Assembly (NCBI RefSeq): GCF_900142085.1
Contig: NZ_FQZQ01000003.1
Location: 62,001 to 126,000 of the forward strand
DNA length: 64,000 bases
Source: Shimia gijangensis
Lineage (GTDB): Bacteria; Pseudomonadota; Alphaproteobacteria; Rhodobacterales; Rhodobacteraceae
Reading direction: 5' to 3'
This document shows, piece by piece, positions 16,872-24,951 of this stretch. The translations under genes and the position numbers were made by a program. Position 1 is the first letter of the stretch; every line of letters begins with the position of its first letter. The notes below the pieces were generated by a model. That model was not told the DNA's origin. It worked only from the letters and a program-made list of their open reading frames with translations, and made no database searches.

Positions 16872-17074
16872 GATTTGTACGCAAGAGCATGGTTTTGGCC
16901 GCGGCCACGGGTTTGGTTGTCATGGCTTTGGAACTGGGTGCATCATTCGACATAGGAGGAGGGTACGCGTCCGAAGCCGAAGCAAGACTGGGCCGTCCGG
17001 CAACACCGGTAAGCGTTGCCGGAGTGGGCCGCAGAACCGTACGCCGGTGCGCGGCTGGCGTTTTCAACTGCTGA
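16868..17074 (+). CDS. Small exported protein coupled to DUF2092
   Basis: A 68-residue protein whose start overlaps the DUF2092 stop (ATGA). It has a basic start and a hydrophobic segment (about 8-26), then a basic tail with PVSVAGVGRRTVRRC and a final FNC, giving two cysteines eight residues apart. The N-terminal part is either a signal peptide or an anchor. I do not recognise the family; its link to the DUF2092 protein is by translational coupling. Confidence 0.65.
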   Translation: MRFVRKSMVLAAATGLVVMALELGASFDIGGGYASEAEARLGRPATPVSVAGVGRRTVRRCAAGVFNC

Positions 17075-17361
17075 ACAAATTATGAATTTCACGATTTGGA
17101 TCAGGGATTTTTTCAACCCCGATCCATAATGGTGAACGTTCGGCTATTTGCTCAATCGGATCCACAAGCGCTGATCTTAAGGCGCAAAGCATCCGAGGAC
17201 TTTGACATCACTTGGCTGGCAGCAACGGTCGCGGCCTCTTTTTGCCTTTGGTGGTTATTCCCAAAAATGGACTCCGATAGGATGAACCCAACACGTAAAA
17301 GAGTGGAGAAGATGCTGACGGTAATCGGAATCCGCATAAGGTGCATCGAGCCGCCTTGGCT

Positions 17362-18094
17362 TTAGAAACGATAGGTGGCACCAAAAATCGGACCGGAAAT
17401 TCCAGTTTTCAAATCGTTTCCACCAACCGGTTTGTCGATTTCCAAGTATCGATAACCAAATCGCAACGCCCAGGAGTCGTTGAGTTGGTAGTCGAATGTC
17501 GCCATCACCTGCCAGGTGAGATCTGATCCAACTCCAAAACCACCAATATCTGCAAAGCCGGTCAGCAGCCATTTTTCTGACAGGGCCCAGTTTCCGCGGA
17601 TCGCAATGATCGGGTCAACCCAGCTTTCGCTGCCTCCGAAAGGCACCGAAGCCCCCCCACCAGTGTTCAGGGCACCATCAACTTGCATGTCATACGCCCG
17701 AAAACCGGCAGCCAGATCGATACTCGACCGGGATGTTTCGTCAACACGGTACGCCGCATACCCGCTGAACATGGTCAACTTCAAACCCAAATTTGCGCTG
17801 GTAAACAAACCGCCTGAATCGGCACCCCGGTTGCCCGAAATATCCGTATAGAACAGGTCACCTATCAAGCCCCACTTGCCATTGCGGCCTCAAGGGCCCC
17901 CATAAAGGCCATGTCCAGATTTGATAAATGTCTTTTCCGGACGCCCCAAAGCTCACATCTCCAAGTGGTGTTCCCGCAGTCGCATCAAGCCCGGCTGGCC
18001 ATCCGTAAAGCGACGCTGCATAGGTCCAATTGCCATCCTCAGCCAGTGCAGGGGTCGCAAGAGCAGCGAAAATGGCGAAAGTTGCCAGCTTCAT
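17362..18094 (-). pseudogene. Outer-membrane beta-barrel protein, broken by two single-base losses
   Basis: The N-terminus (signal peptide MKLATFAIFAALATPALAE, then WTYAASLYGWPAGLD) and the C-terminus (barrel strands ending in the classical aromatic YRF) are both intact but lie in different frames. Restoring one A in caaatctgg (17920-17922 on the plus strand) and one A in gcaatggc (17882-17883) gives a continuous reading ...DIYQNLDMAFMGALEAANGKWGLIGDLF..., in pieces I can check. The rejoined product would be about 244 residues, a normal size for this barrel family. It is either a recent pseudogene or carries two sequence errors. It lies in the arylsulfatase/DUF2092 block. Confidence 0.82.
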
Positions 18095-18143
18095 TTCGAG
18101 GTGTCCTTCTTATTCCTTGCGGCAATTATATTCGCGCTCTTGG

Positions 18144-18521
18144 CTATGGTTTTACCTTCTCGCGCCAGATTGAGGTTTTTGTTTTGTTCATTTGTTTCAG
18201 CGAATTTGTTGGAGAAGCTCCGGTCCACCGATGGAATGCGCGGGTCAACGTTGACTGTTGTTTGTATCCCAGCAGCTTTGCCAACTGACCCATGTCTCTC
18301 CCTCCGTCTAATAGAAATGCATGCGCTTTTTCGCAGCGGACTTCATCAAGTAAGGTCGAAAAGTTGGTGCCTTCTTCACTAAGGCGTCGTTGAAGTGTTC
18401 TTTTGGTTAAAGACATCTCGCCAGCAACCATTCCCGGCGAAGGGGGGCATTCGCAAAGCCGGTTTGAAACGATCAACCGAACTTTTCTGACAAAACAGGA
18501 TGTTGAATTGCGATCCCTCAT
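18144..18521 (-). pseudogene. Truncated AraC-family regulator (C-terminal DNA-binding part only)
   Basis: This 125-codon frame keeps only the AraC double helix-turn-helix (RTLQRRLSEEGTNFSTLLDEVR and QQSTLTRAFHRWTGASP). The ligand-binding domain is missing and the region upstream (18522-18753) shows no trace of it. It is clearly related to the full-length AraC at 12170-13171 (shared RTLQRRLS, EGT, FSTLL, RWTG). The upstream break adjoins the IS3 remnant, so loss by insertion or deletion is likely. Confidence 0.75.
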
Positions 18522-18753
18522 CGGACTCTCACCTTTTACCTGGGTGAGATTTTACATCTAATTGGGATTGGTCTTTTTCTTCTTGCGCCAAAACGTCAAT
18601 AAAACCGGGATACACACATTTATGGCGACCATGGCGCCCATCTGGTTGGCCAACACGCATACGGTGAGGATGGGGTCGAACCACTTACAATAAAAACCCG
18701 GCAGCACTTCAGGGGTTTCAGGTGACGACTTGCTTTTTGTTCACTGCGCCTGA

Positions 18754-19409
18754 CGTTCCCGCCCGGCCAGTCGGAGACAGCGAATGGACATGGTATTTTT
18801 GGCCCACATCCGCGAACAATTCCGCCTGTCTCCGGGCAGTTATGCGCTGCACGGTAGGGTATTGCGCCGCAAAGCCCCGAGAATGGCAGGCCTCGCATGG
18901 CTGAAGAGCTGAAGGAACTTGGCTTTGAAGTTGGACATCCGTTGCCCGGCAGGCGATTGCAACGCACTCTGCCGAGAAGGGCCGCATTGGCCGTTTGATG
19001 CGATAGAACTGCATTACGGTAAAGAGGAACAGGACCTTCAAAGTGAAGAGGGTTCAGGATTTGATCCAGTGGATCGAATTCCCTGACGAAAGACCGACAG
19101 CACTCACAGATTCAACATCGCGCCGAACCCGTTGAACCGGAACTTCCTCGCTGGCCGCCCGAACCAGAAATGCCCTCTCATCGTTTGCTTTCCAAACGAC
19201 TGCCGGTAACGGTCAGCAACCGGATGAAACGCGATCTTGCAGTCCGAACATTGAAGATGGCCGTCGCGCTCAGGCAACCGCCCAAGGGCTACATCTATCA
19301 CACAGATAGTCATATGATGGTCACCAGTTCTCGGGTGGTTTGACTCGAACACCGATCGACCATTCGTTGGGTTGGCGCCCCGTGGCCTTCGAAAAAAGGC
19401 CGCCTAAAT
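18754..19409 (+). mobile_element. Degraded IS3-family transposase (orfB) remnant
   Basis: Blocks in changing frames match IS3-group orfB in order: RSRPASRRQR and LAHIREQFRLSPGSY (18754-18843), GRPRMAEELKELGFEVGH (18885-18938), GRIGRLMR (18980-19003), TDSTHRFNIAPNPLNRNF and PNQK (19093-19170), VSNRMKRDLA with VALRQPPKGYIYHTDS (19212-19310), and HSLGWRPVAFE near the end. Non-matching inserts of about 41 bases separate the blocks, and the catalytic middle part is deleted. It cannot encode an active transposase. It adjoins a tyrosine integrase remnant and appears to have entered it. Homology was judged from memory of the family. Confidence 0.8.
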
Positions 19410-19446
19410 GAGCAATCTGCGCGGCATCAATCCGTAACAGGTTCAA

Positions 19447-19630
19447 AAGTGAGACGGCCGGTTAACGACCGAAGGTGATCAGTTTGCTCTTGCCGTTGAA
19501 CCTAAGTGACATCTGCCAAATTTTTTGTGCCACCGAGGCGAACGAGCAAATACATACCGCTACCATCAAATAGTTTTCGCCTCGTTTCCCCGGGGTTAGC
19601 TGTTTTGCACGTGAGATTTGTAAGCGTCAT
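19447..19630 (-). pseudogene. Tyrosine integrase N-terminal remnant beside tRNA-Pro
   Basis: The start (MTLTNLTCKTANPGETRRKLFDGSGMY in its first part) is a DUF4102-type arm-binding domain. After GGTK the frame is lost; skipping one A of a six-A run restores WQMSLRFNGKSKLITFGR, then a TAA replaces the usual tyrosine before PAVSL. The rest is gone, with the IS3 remnant following. AGGGGGAAT precedes the ATG at 19630. It lies 166 bases from the 3' end of tRNA-Pro, the normal place for an island integrase. Confidence 0.8.
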
Positions 19631-19641
19631 ATCCCGATTCC

Positions 19642-19780
19642 CCCTACAAAACATGTGTAGGGCGTTTTCTGAGATGCACCCCACAAAAACGCCCTACTGG
19701 TCTGGGATCGTGTGGGGTTTCTTGGGATGAGCAGTCCCACAGAAGATTGATTGTATTCAATCTTTTTCTTCTGTGGGACC
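19642..19780. repeat. Nested inverted repeats between integrase remnant and tRNA-Pro
   Basis: Several perfect repeats overlap here: CCCTAC/GTAGGG (19642/19657), GTAGGGCGTTTT/AAAACGCCCTAC (19657-19668/19686-19697), CCCCACA/TGTGGGG (19679/19711), and a 13-base GTCCCACAGAAGA/TCTTCTGTGGGAC hairpin (19734-19780). Their place between the integrase and the tRNA suggests arm-type or excision sites of a lost island. The last hairpin could also terminate tRNA-Pro transcription. Confidence 0.6.
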
Positions 19781-19795
19781 TATGGGGATGTTATT

Positions 19796-19872
19796 TGGTC
19801 GGGCTAGCAGGACTCGAACCTGCGACCTTCCGTCCCCCAGACGGACGCGCTACCAGGCTGCGCCATAGCCCG
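19796..19872 (-). tRNA. tRNA-Pro (anticodon GGG)
   Basis: A 77-base cloverleaf with acceptor stem CGGGCTA/TAGCCCG, discriminator A and an encoded CCA end. The anticodon stem TCCGT/ACGGA closes the loop CTGGGGG, giving anticodon GGG. The T arm has GTTCGAGTC. The integrase remnant lies past its 3' end, so it was probably an integration target. Confidence 0.96.
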
Positions 19873-19931
19873 ACGATGGGCTGTTCATAGCGATTTTGGG
19901 GGTAGGAGCAAGTCAAAAATCGCAAACTACT

Positions 19932-20888
19932 TCAGGCATTTTCGGTCTGAGCGATCCGGTCCCGCAGCGCCTGCAGCTTTTGCAAAAGTTCACGTGTCGC
20001 AGGCCGGTTTTCGCGGGCGATGCCCGATGTGCGCGACAGGTCGTAGAGAATGGGTGTTTTGGATTCCATAACGGTGGCTGCTGGCTCTTTTGGGGTGTCG
20101 TTGTCCACATCACTTGCTGCGGTCTCGACGGTTTCACTGTCTGCGGCTTCACTGGCGGCGGCGGTCTCTTTCTGAGATGTCTCGTCGCCAGGCTCTTCTT
20201 GCGTTTCTTGTGTCTGGGCAACTTCCGGAACCGGTGCTGCGTCCATGTCTGTGGCTGGGTCCGAAGACGCACTATCAACCGACGTCTCGGTTGGTGCGTC
20301 CTCTGTCGTTGCGCGCTGCACAAATGCAGGCATTTCATCCTGAGAAGGGATCACGTCGTCGTCTTCCGCGTCGCCAAAAGGCGCATCACTTTCATCAGGT
20401 TCGTCCGCAATGTCCTGCGTGTCACTCTGGCCTGCAAGAACCAAATCTCCAACCATGTCTGACAGGTCTTCGTCCAACAGATCATCATCAATTGATAGCG
20501 CAGGCGCTGGCGGTGTCGTGCTGGCAAATTCAAGAACGGCGGCAGTCTCGACCTCTTTTTCAAGATCATCGGCTTGCACCGGTGTCGTTTGCAAGTCGTC
20601 GTTCAGATCATCGTCAAGCGATTGAGACAGACCCGAAACATGTTTCACGCCTTTTTCACGCAACAGTTTCTGAGCACCCTTGATGGTCATGCCATCATCA
20701 TGCAGCAATTTCTTGATACCGCCCAACAGCAGCATATCGGCAGGGCGATAGTATCGCCGACCACCCGCACGTTTCACAGGTTTTACTTGCGAAAATTTGC
20801 TTTCCCAAAAGCGCAATACATGCGCCTGAGTGTCGAGCCATTCGGCGACTTCGCTTATCGTGCGAAAGGCGTCCTTGGATTTGCCCAT
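19932..20888 (-). CDS. MerR-family regulator with long acidic tail
   Basis: A 318-residue protein. Residues about 9-80 are a MerR winged helix-turn-helix ([34 protein letters not shown]). The remainder is low-complexity, rich in Asp, Glu, Ala and Thr, with a short basic end ([18 protein letters not shown]). No effector-binding domain is recognisable. It is the last gene of the plsX-fabH-ihfA cluster, a very stable neighbour of ihfA in this family of bacteria. Its target genes are unknown; the acidic region may serve protein contacts. Confidence 0.88.
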   Translation of the reverse strand: MGKSKDAFRTISEVAEWLDTQAHVLRFWESKFSQVKPVKRAGGRRYYRPADMLLLGGIKKLLHDDGMTIKGAQKLLREKGVKHVSGLSQSLDDDLNDDLQTTPVQADDLEKEVETAAVLEFASTTPPAPALSIDDDLLDEDLSDMVGDLVLAGQSDTQDIADEPDESDAPFGDAEDDDVIPSQDEMPAFVQRATTEDAPTETSVDSASSDPATDMDAAPVPEVAQTQETQEEPGDETSQKETAAASEAADSETVETAASDVDNDTPKEPAATVMESKTPILYDLSRTSGIARENRPATRELLQKLQALRDRIAQTENA

Positions 20889-20903
20889 CGCGCCAACCCC
20901 GCT

Positions 20904-21206
20904 TTAACTTTTGTTCCCGGCTGCCACGCGCTCTTTCATGAGATGCGACGGACGGAATGTCAGCACACGACGCGGGCTGATTGGAACTTCTTCACCGGTT
21001 TTGGGATTGCGGCCAACACGCGCGGCTTTGTCTCGCACATTGAAAGTCCCGAAAGAAGAAATCTTGACTTGCTCGCCCTGCACAAGGGCGTCGGACATGT
21101 GAGCCAGGACACTTTCAACCAGCTGCGCCGAGTCATTTCGCGACAGTCCCACTTCACGAAACACAGCTTCGCTGAGGTCCATCCGGGTCAAAGTCTTTTC
21201 GCTCAT
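20904..21206 (-). CDS. ihfA: Integration host factor subunit alpha
   Basis: A 100-residue DNA-bending protein. It shows the IHF/HU pattern: a helical N-terminus ([17 protein letters not shown]), [21 protein letters not shown] and the beta-arm region [17 protein letters not shown], where the conserved proline intercalates into DNA. I start at ATG 21206 with GAGGGG upstream, rather than the adjacent TTG. It is 15 bases upstream of the MerR gene and downstream of fabH on the same strand. It pairs with IhfB, encoded elsewhere. Confidence 0.95.
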   Translation of the reverse strand: MSEKTLTRMDLSEAVFREVGLSRNDSAQLVESVLAHMSDALVQGEQVKISSFGTFNVRDKAARVGRNPKTGEEVPISPRRVLTFRPSHLMKERVAAGNKS

Positions 21207-21330
21207 CAATCAATCCCCTCGTTGTGTGGACCAACTCTAGGGTGAAGGAAAATTGCGAGTCAACAAGAACCGTATGGAAACAGCAGTTTAGAGCGCATTT
21301 CTCATGGAATGGCGCCCGAATGGCGTGGTT

Positions 21331-22305
21331 TTACCAGCGTATTACGACCGATCCCCAAGCCAATCCACCACCGATGGCCTCTGTCACCAGCAAGTCTCTG
21401 GTCTTGATCCGACCTTCCTCGACACCCACCGAAAGCGCCAATGGGATCGATGCGGCGGAGGTATTGCCGTGATCCTGAACGGTCACGATCACTCGGTCCA
21501 TCGGCACGCCCATTTTCTTGGCCGTGCCCTTGATAATCCGAATATTTGCCTGATGCGGTACGATCCAGTCGACCGCGTCGTCCGTCAGACCAATTTTGTT
21601 TAGTGACGCATGCGCTGTCGCGGTCAGTTTTTCGACCGCCTGACGGAACAAGGCATTGCCCTGCATACGTAATTTTCCAGATTGACCATTGGTCGAAACA
21701 CCGCCATCGACAAACAGCATGTCTTTGAAGCGCCCGTCAGAATTCAGGTCAGCCGACAGGATTCCGCGGTCATCACTGTTGCCGTTGCCGACCTCGGCCT
21801 GCAATACCAGCGCGCCGGCCCCATCGCCGAAAAGAACACAGGTAGCGCGGTCTTCCCAATCCATGATCCGGCTAAAGGTTTCTGCCCCGACCACCAGCAC
21901 GGTTTTGCACTGACCCGACAGAATCAGCGCATTGGCGGTGGTCAACGCATAGACAAACCCAGCGCAGACGGCCTGAACATCAAATCCAAACCCGCGCGTC
22001 ATACCCAATTTGCTTTGCAGCATGGTGGCCACAGAGGGAAAAGTCAGGTCAGGTGTGGATGTGGCAACAACGATTCCATCGATGTCGTCTGCCTGCATGC
22101 CCGCATTTTCCAATGCAGCACGCGCGGCTTCATACCCCAAATCTGATGTTGTCTGACCTTCGGCCGCAAACCTGCGCCGCTCAATGCCTGACCGCGAGCG
22201 AATCCACTCGTCAGTTGTATCAAGGGTCTTTTCAAACTCAGAGTTAGGGACAATTCGCTCGGGCAGATAATGCCCAACGCCTTTGACCACGGCGCGTACA
22301 GTCAT
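21331..22305 (-). CDS. fabH: Beta-ketoacyl-ACP synthase III
   Basis: A 324-residue condensing enzyme that starts fatty acid synthesis from acetyl-CoA and malonyl-ACP. The catalytic triad is visible: Cys114 (AVCAGF), His251 (VPHQAN) and Asn281 (DHGNTSAAS). The glycine-rich end GGGLAWGS is typical. Its start overlaps the plsX stop by 4 bases, so the two are translated together. Length and motifs are all normal. Confidence 0.97.
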   Translation of the reverse strand: MTVRAVVKGVGHYLPERIVPNSEFEKTLDTTDEWIRSRSGIERRRFAAEGQTTSDLGYEAARAALENAGMQADDIDGIVVATSTPDLTFPSVATMLQSKLGMTRGFGFDVQAVCAGFVYALTTANALILSGQCKTVLVVGAETFSRIMDWEDRATCVLFGDGAGALVLQAEVGNGNSDDRGILSADLNSDGRFKDMLFVDGGVSTNGQSGKLRMQGNALFRQAVEKLTATAHASLNKIGLTDDAVDWIVPHQANIRIIKGTAKKMGVPMDRVIVTVQDHGNTSAASIPLALSVGVEEGRIKTRDLLVTEAIGGGLAWGSVVIRW

Positions 22306-23408
22306 GATGGGTTTCCGCTATTGTCCTGTGACGTAGAGGCATCTTGCGGCAGGCTTACGGCTGATGCAACCCGCGCGGCAAGTTTTTCGGAAAACCCGGA
22401 CTGACCCAATTTGAAGGCCAGCTTGATCGCCGCCGATACTCCGGTGGCATCAGACGCGCCATGGGATTTAACGACCGTGCCGTTCAAACCCAAAAAGACG
22501 CCGCCATTGACGCGGCGTGGATCGATACGTTTGTTCAAACGGCGCAACGACGGATAGGCCAGCAAAGCGGCCAGCCGTGACAGGGGGGTGTATTTGAACG
22601 CTTCACGCAGCAAATCTCCGACCAGACTGGCTGTGCCTTCGCCGGTTTTCAGCGCCACGTTGCCGGTGAATCCATCCGTTACGATTACGTCGACCGTCTC
22701 TCCCGGAAGATCGCGCCCTTCGACAAACCCGACAAAATCGAAATTTGCCGCATCGGCGTTTTCCTGGATCATTTCGTGCGCCAGCTTTAACTCTGGGCGG
22801 CCTTTGTGTTCTTCGGTGCCGACGTTCAGCAATCCAATGCGCGGGCGCTTTAATTCCATGCCATTGCGGGCATAAGACGCGCCCATCAGGGCATATTGCA
22901 AAAGATCGTTTTCATCGGCGCTGATATCGGCGCCCGCATCCAGCATGATGTTGAACCCCTGCGGATTGCGCGAGGGCCACAGCACGGCAATGGCGGGGCG
23001 GGCAACACCGGGAATTTTGCGCAGGCGCACCACAGACAGCATCATCAGCGCGCCGGTGTTTCCGCAAGAGACGACCGCGTCGGCTTCTCCGTTGCGGACA
23101 GATTCGATCGCGGACCACATTGAGGTGCTTTTGCCCGTGCGTATCACATCGCGCGGTTTGTCTTCCATCGAGACAACATCCGGGGCGTCGCGAATCTCTA
23201 TCCGGTCAGCAAGGATTTTCTTGCGAGCGATGAGAGGTGCCAGCTTGGCCCTTGGCCCATGCAGAATGAACCCGATATCCGGGTTTTTCTTGGCCGACAG
23301 CGAAATGCCGGCAACAACAGCTGCCGGCCCGCGATCGCCACCCATGGCGTCAACCGAAATGATGGTGCGCCCGGCACCTGCCTTACCAATATTTGTATCA
23401 GCGGCCAT
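22302..23408 (-). CDS. plsX: Phosphate acyltransferase
   Basis: A 368-residue PlsX, which makes acyl-phosphate from acyl-ACP for phospholipid synthesis. The start region ISVDAMGGDRGP and later VSCGNTGALM, DAGAD and TDGFTGNVALKTGEG are hallmark segments. It sits between rpmF and fabH in the usual order, overlapping fabH. The N-terminal 13 residues before IISVDAMGG are a little longer than in many homologues; ATG 23408 is kept as start. Confidence 0.97.
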   Translation of the reverse strand: MAADTNIGKAGAGRTIISVDAMGGDRGPAAVVAGISLSAKKNPDIGFILHGPRAKLAPLIARKKILADRIEIRDAPDVVSMEDKPRDVIRTGKSTSMWSAIESVRNGEADAVVSCGNTGALMMLSVVRLRKIPGVARPAIAVLWPSRNPQGFNIMLDAGADISADENDLLQYALMGASYARNGMELKRPRIGLLNVGTEEHKGRPELKLAHEMIQENADAANFDFVGFVEGRDLPGETVDVIVTDGFTGNVALKTGEGTASLVGDLLREAFKYTPLSRLAALLAYPSLRRLNKRIDPRRVNGGVFLGLNGTVVKSHGASDATGVSAAIKLAFKLGQSGFSEKLAARVASAVSLPQDASTSQDNSGNPS

Positions 23409-23428
23409 GCGGGCGCGGTCCGAAGCGC

Positions 23429-23635
23429 TTATGCCGCGTCTTCGTCCAGATCGACGTCTTCAACCATCGAGACAACTTCACGGTCGTCATAGTGGCCGCA
23501 CGACGCGCAAACGTGGTGGGGACGCTTCAGTTCGCCACAGTTCGGGCATTCATTCGGGTTTGCTGCAACCAGTGCATCATGTGCGCGGCGGTTGTTGCGA
23601 CGCGATTTCGAAACTTTATTCTGCTGGACAGCCAT
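23429..23635 (-). CDS. rpmF: 50S ribosomal protein L32
   Basis: A 68-residue L32. It has the basic start [19 protein letters not shown] and a zinc ribbon with two CxxC pairs (CPNCGE and CASCGH). It lies between the DUF177 gene and plsX, the classic order. The acidic tail ([10 protein letters not shown]) is usual in alphaproteobacteria. Confidence 0.97.
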   Translation of the reverse strand: MAVQQNKVSKSRRNNRRAHDALVAANPNECPNCGELKRPHHVCASCGHYDDREVVSMVEDVDLDEDAA

Positions 23636-23774
23636 GTCGCAACCTTCGATTATCTGGGGGCATCGAGCCCGATTTCCTGAGTGTTCCGAGGCATTACGCG
23701 GTCTGCGCGCCCAAGTCCAACTCTAAATTCCAATGAGCGCGCGAAAATACTGTGAATCTCGCAATGCGCAAGAG

Positions 23775-24341
23775 CTATTTTTCGCCGTCTTTGGCAAGCT
23801 TGTTGCGCAGGTCTGCCAAGCCGGCAAAAGGGCGCGCATCTTCGTCTTTCATAGGGGTTTGGCCGGGTTCGGTAAAGACCGCGTTGGCCAGTTTCGCATC
23901 CTCAGCCCGTGGATAAAGTGGCAGGTTCAGCGCCAGCGACTCTGACATGATCTGATCCACATCGATCGAGGTGCCCAGCAGATCAGCATTTTCATCATCT
24001 GGCATTTCGACTTCTTCATCGTCATTTTCAGAGTCCGACATTTCCTGCTGTGACAAAAAGAGCCGCCGTACAGTCACGTCAATCCGTGTCGTGACCGGCT
24101 CAAGAGTGACAACGCAGGGCTGAACAATCGTCGCACCCAATTTGGCAGAAAGCTCCCAATCAGATTTTCCAACCGCGCAAAGTTCCCCCACAAAGCTCAG
24201 TTTTCTCAAGGCAACAAGGCCCAATTCGGCCACCAGCGCCTTGCAAAACGCGGCATCGGGGCGCAATTCAAAGGGGGTCGGGCGGTTCTGTGGCAGGTCC
24301 GCAATCCGAAATTTTACCGTGTCTGAAGCAGAATCATTCAT
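23775..24341 (-). CDS. DUF177 (YceD-like) protein upstream of rpmF
   Basis: A 188-residue protein of the YceD/DUF177 family, whose genes precede rpmF widely and which is linked to 23S rRNA levels and ribosome assembly. It shows the C-rich middle strand region (TIVQPCVVTLEPVTTRIDVTVRRLF), an acidic stretch (SENDDEEVEMPDDE) and the C-terminal PFAGLADL motif. The open frame runs further upstream, but ATG 24341 gives the family length and leaves a proper divergent gap to bamE. First gene of the rpmF-plsX-fabH operon. Confidence 0.9.
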   Translation of the reverse strand: MNDSASDTVKFRIADLPQNRPTPFELRPDAAFCKALVAELGLVALRKLSFVGELCAVGKSDWELSAKLGATIVQPCVVTLEPVTTRIDVTVRRLFLSQQEMSDSENDDEEVEMPDDENADLLGTSIDVDQIMSESLALNLPLYPRAEDAKLANAVFTEPGQTPMKDEDARPFAGLADLRNKLAKDGEK

Positions 24342-24428
24342 CAAAGAGGGGCTTCCATTACTTGAACCAAAGGCATTCCTTCTGTAATCGAGATAAAAGG
24401 CGCCACAAGCCAAGGCAAGAGGGCAGTT

Positions 24429-24875
24429 ATGACCGCTGGAACAAAACGCATGAAGACGGCGATGCTGGGAGCATGTTTGCTGTTGGTAATGGCCTGCACG
24501 ACGCAATACCGAAACCATGGATATGTCCCGCTGCCGGAAGATCTCGAAAAGATCAAAATCGGCGCGGACAATCGCAATAGTGTGGCCGAAGCCGTAGGCA
24601 CACCATCGGCGTCGGGAGTTTTGGATGACAGCGGGTATTACTATGTGCGCACACGGGTCAAACATTACGGAGCCCGTAAACCTCAGGTGGTGGAACGTCG
24701 CCTTGTTGCCATCACCTTTGATTCGCGCGGCACGGTCCGCAATGTGGCCGAGTATTCGTTGGAGGACGGCAAAGCTGTGCCTCTTACGCGCCGGGTCACG
24801 GACAATGGCATCGAAAACCAAAATCTTCTGAAACAACTGACCAAAAATATCGGTGGCTTCACACCCGCGTTTTAA
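24429..24875 (+). CDS. bamE: Outer membrane assembly lipoprotein BamE
   Basis: A 148-residue lipoprotein. The signal peptide ends in a lipobox (VMAC, Cys23), followed by NHGYVPLPEDLEKIKIG and VAEAVGTPSASGVLDDSGYYYV, the SmpA/OmlA fold. BamE supports the BAM complex in folding outer-membrane barrels. It is divergent from the DUF177 gene across 87 bases. An in-frame ATG at residue 8 is an alternative start and gives a more compact signal peptide. Confidence 0.9.
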   Translation: MTAGTKRMKTAMLGACLLLVMACTTQYRNHGYVPLPEDLEKIKIGADNRNSVAEAVGTPSASGVLDDSGYYYVRTRVKHYGARKPQVVERRLVAITFDSRGTVRNVAEYSLEDGKAVPLTRRVTDNGIENQNLLKQLTKNIGGFTPAF

Positions 24876-24951
24876 ATAATTGGAAATTTGTCATTAGAGT
24901 GTCGCCGAAACTGTCCTATATAGGGCAGGTAATAGCGGAGCCACTTATGAG

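Noticed and set aside
17096-17365. An 89-codon open frame and a GGATC/GATCC hairpin (17097-17126)
   Set aside because: The frame has no family likeness or ribosome site, and the hairpin has a mismatch and no T run. I see nothing supported in 17075-17361.
18522-18753. Possible N-terminal part of the truncated AraC gene
   Set aside because: None of the frames resemble an AraC ligand-binding domain.
19331-19354. GACTCGAAC match to the tRNA-Pro T arm, possible att duplicate
   Set aside because: Only nine bases match, and the stretch adjoins the IS3 orfB end (HSLGWRPVAFE), so chance similarity is more likely.
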